Shown here one piece after another: positions 30,891 to 32,471 of a stretch of 32,471 bases of DNA. A model generated the notes under the pieces. That model had not been told where the DNA came from. It saw only the letters and a list, made by a program, of their open reading frames with translations, and ran no database searches. How positions within the stretch are numbered: the stretch's first letter is position 1; each line of letters starts with the position of its first letter. The position numbers and the translations under genes were made by a program. Origin of the DNA: Paludibacteraceae bacterium (lineage in GTDB: Bacteria; Bacteroidota; Bacteroidia; Bacteroidales; Paludibacteraceae); contig JAFYSK010000032.1 in the NCBI GenBank assembly GCA_017559385.1, positions 1 through 32,471 of the forward strand, in the 5' to 3' direction.

Positions 30891-31991
30891 ATGAAACGAG
30901 TACTGTTCTTAGTTGTCGTCCTATCGACATTGCTGTTGCAGTCATGCAAAGAGACTGCTCAACTCAGTTATGAACCTTTCACGGGTGAGTTGCGCCATGC
31001 TTTTGGTATCTCCACCAATACGCGCACCACGACGCCCATCGTGCTGACCCGTATCACACTGGGCGAGCAGACAGGCTACGGCGAGGCAGCCCTGCCACCC
31101 TATCTCAAAGAGACACAGGAGTCGGTTTGCGCTTTTCTGCAACTGGCCGAACCTGTCATCAATAGTTGCACCGAGCCACTAAACGTGGATAGCATTATGC
31201 AGATAGTCAATGAGTTGGCGCCCGGTAATCATGCCGCTAAGGCTAGTATTGATATCGCTTTGCACGACCTCTATGGCAAGCTGCAAGGACAGCCACTATG
31301 GCAGATCTGGGATATAGATCCTCAGGCTACGCCATGCACCAGTTATACCATTGGCTACGACGATAATGATTCGATCGTGCTGCTCAAGGTGCGCGAGGCG
31401 GACTGGGCCAAGATCCTCAAAGTGAAACTGGGTCGTGAGGAGCAAGAGGACAAACGTATGATTACGCTCATCCGTAGCCTTACGGACAAACCTATCTATG
31501 TAGATGCCAACCAAGGCTGGCCCACCCAGGAGCATGCGCTGAAGATGTGCCAATGGCTGGCGGAACGGGGTGTTGTGCTAGTGGAGCAACCTATGCCTAA
31601 ACATATGAACGAGGAACATCGTTGGCTATGCGAGCAAGTGGACCTGCCTATCCTAGCAGACGAGGCATGCCAGACCCTGGACGATGTAGCGGCTCTGCAA
31701 CCCTATTACGATGGAATCAATATCAAACTGATGAAGTGTGGCGGTTTGGCCCAGGCACGTAAGATGATCACCCTGGCGCGTGAGCTGGGTATGCAAGTCA
31801 TGATTGGCTGTATGACGGAGACCAGTGCAGGTATCTCCGCTGCAGCGACGCTGAGTGCGTTGGTCGATTATGCCGACTTGGACGGCCATGTGCTGATTGC
31901 TAACGACCCATACGAAGGTATCCAACTGGTGGATGGCAAGTTGACACTGGTCAATAAACCAGGTACGGGGGTTACGCTGAGGGAGTTGTAG
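30891..31991 (+). CDS. Enolase-superfamily dipeptide epimerase, predicted lipoprotein
   Basis: A 366-residue protein from the ATG at 30891 (the frame is open from 30831, but this start gives a signal peptide with lipobox LLLQSC, Cys 19). It is a member of the muconate-lactonizing/mandelate racemase branch close to L-Ala-D/L-Glu epimerases. The catalytic K-x-K is K177-V-K179; metal ligands are D205 (in VDANQGW), E232 (in VEQP) and D257 (in LADEAC); the second catalytic Lys is K279 (in NIKLMKCGG). The C-terminal YADLDGHVLIANDPYEG matches the family. Such enzymes epimerise dipeptides from peptidoglycan stem peptides; lipid anchoring would place it outside the cytoplasm. All key residues are present. 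No clear hairpin terminator follows. Confidence 0.88.
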   Translation: MKRVLFLVVVLSTLLLQSCKETAQLSYEPFTGELRHAFGISTNTRTTTPIVLTRITLGEQTGYGEAALPPYLKETQESVCAFLQLAEPVINSCTEPLNVDSIMQIVNELAPGNHAAKASIDIALHDLYGKLQGQPLWQIWDIDPQATPCTSYTIGYDDNDSIVLLKVREADWAKILKVKLGREEQEDKRMITLIRSLTDKPIYVDANQGWPTQEHALKMCQWLAERGVVLVEQPMPKHMNEEHRWLCEQVDLPILADEACQTLDDVAALQPYYDGINIKLMKCGGLAQARKMITLARELGMQVMIGCMTETSAGISAAATLSALVDYADLDGHVLIANDPYEGIQLVDGKLTLVNKPGTGVTLREL

Positions 31992-31992
31992 G

Positions 31993-32115
31993 AGGTTATC
32001 GGTTATCGGGAATCGGATATCGGGTATTGGATATCGGGAATCTGTTATCGGGTATAGGACGCCCTGAAGGGCTATAGGCGATGGGCTATAGGTTATAGGC
32101 GATGAGGCGAGAGGC
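31993..32115. repeat. TATCGGG-type and GGCGATGAGG-type tandem arrays
   Basis: About six imperfect GG-[TA]-TATCGGGAAT units (to about 32052), a GCCCT-GA-AGGGC palindrome (about 32060-32071), then inverted GGCGAT-type units related to the arrays at 1757-1866 and 3907-3985. Confidence 0.75.
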
Positions 32116-32128
32116 AAGGAGAAAGAAG

Positions 32129-32471
32129 TTCCTACGCCTACGGCGAGAAATCTTATAAATCTTATTTACAAGGTTCACTTGCAAGCAAGGCTATAAGGTT
32201 CTCTGAAATAAATTACCACCGCTCCTTCGTCGAAACGGGCTTGCAACAAAGAACTCGCTCTGCTCGTTGAGGTTGCCGCCGTTTCTCCTCTCCCCACTCG
32301 CTCACGAAGCTCGTGGGGGCCCCGATTAAAGGAACATCCAAAATGTGACCGCTGAATCTTAACTGCAACGACTCTGATTGGTCTCTGTAAGGTGTACCGC
32401 CACATTCCATAAGATTAAGCGGATGAGCGAAGCGAGTGCTAGCGGTGGCAATAGATTACGGAGTACATAGA
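32129..32471 (-). repeat. Structured intergenic repeat, copy F (inverted, expanded, cut by window end)
   Basis: Bases 32332-32471 are the exact reverse complement of 1-140, and 32129-32223 is the near-exact reverse complement of the right arm of copy A. Between them, where copy A has the short CCAAAATGTG arm, copy F carries about 110 extra bases (32224-32330) with hairpins of their own: GAAACGG (about 32233) with CCGTTTC (about 32279), inner GCAAC/GTTGC, and CACGA-GCT-TCGTG. Confidence 0.85.

Overview
The window looks like chromosomal DNA of a Bacteroidales bacterium (phylum Bacteroidota); genus cannot be told. The evidence is: twelve promoters of the Bacteroidota type (TTTG or CTTG, exactly 20 nt, then TAnnTTTG), no obvious Shine-Dalgarno sites, several Bacteroidales-type lipoproteins, BspA-like leucine-rich repeat proteins, very large secreted beta-rich proteins with a common C-terminal tail, and typical Bacteroidales accessory genes (Bro-N, zeta-type kinase, DUF3800, DUF3791/DUF3990). 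There is no rRNA, tRNA, CRISPR array or transposase gene.

Layout. 1-4350: a secreted 20-residue-repeat protein, two paralogous small lipoproteins, and a secreted two-domain protein on the minus strand, separated by copies A, B and C of a structured intergenic repeat. 4400-8800: an accessory block with a 40-codon orphan ORF, an antitoxin-like/zeta-type kinase pair, a Bro-N/DinD-like protein, a DUF3800 protein, and a candidate minus-strand small RNA with its own promoter and terminator. 8790-14364: a 1770-residue secreted multidomain protein followed by a 43-residue Gly-rich peptide. 14378-15516: a three-gene ADP-ribosyltransferase-type (DUF3990) toxin module lying between two near-identical terminator-containing direct repeats. 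15633-21128: a small secreted FPD-repeat protein, a serine beta-lactamase-fold hydrolase, a BspA-like LRR protein and a DUF4836-like lipoprotein, with repeat copies D and E. 21752-27523: a promoter, a 37-codon leader ORF holding a G11 tract, an intrinsic terminator, a 1796-residue secreted propeller-like protein, and a second 43-residue Gly-rich peptide. 27654-32471: a 1020-residue BspA-like LRR protein (minus), a lipoprotein dipeptide epimerase (plus), and repeat copy F.

How it fits together. Most genes encode exported or cell-surface proteins. Three of the secreted proteins share a C-terminal tail (xxNGQLIIIRNGxKYNAQG type), and the two giants are each followed by a member of one small peptide family (MKKxYxxPxTEAIxLLGxNxIM plus a Gly-rich end). 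The accessory genes look like toxin-antitoxin or phage-related cargo.

The most unusual content is between genes: a roughly 320-350 bp repeat (six copies) that can fold into a cloverleaf-like structure with covarying hairpins; many 7-10 bp tandem arrays with short hairpins whose stems vary while their flanks stay constant; and a leader that may couple G-tract slippage to transcription attenuation of a giant surface protein. The two ends of the window are a perfect 140-bp inverted repeat of this family, which most likely means that the window is a whole contig broken at repeats.
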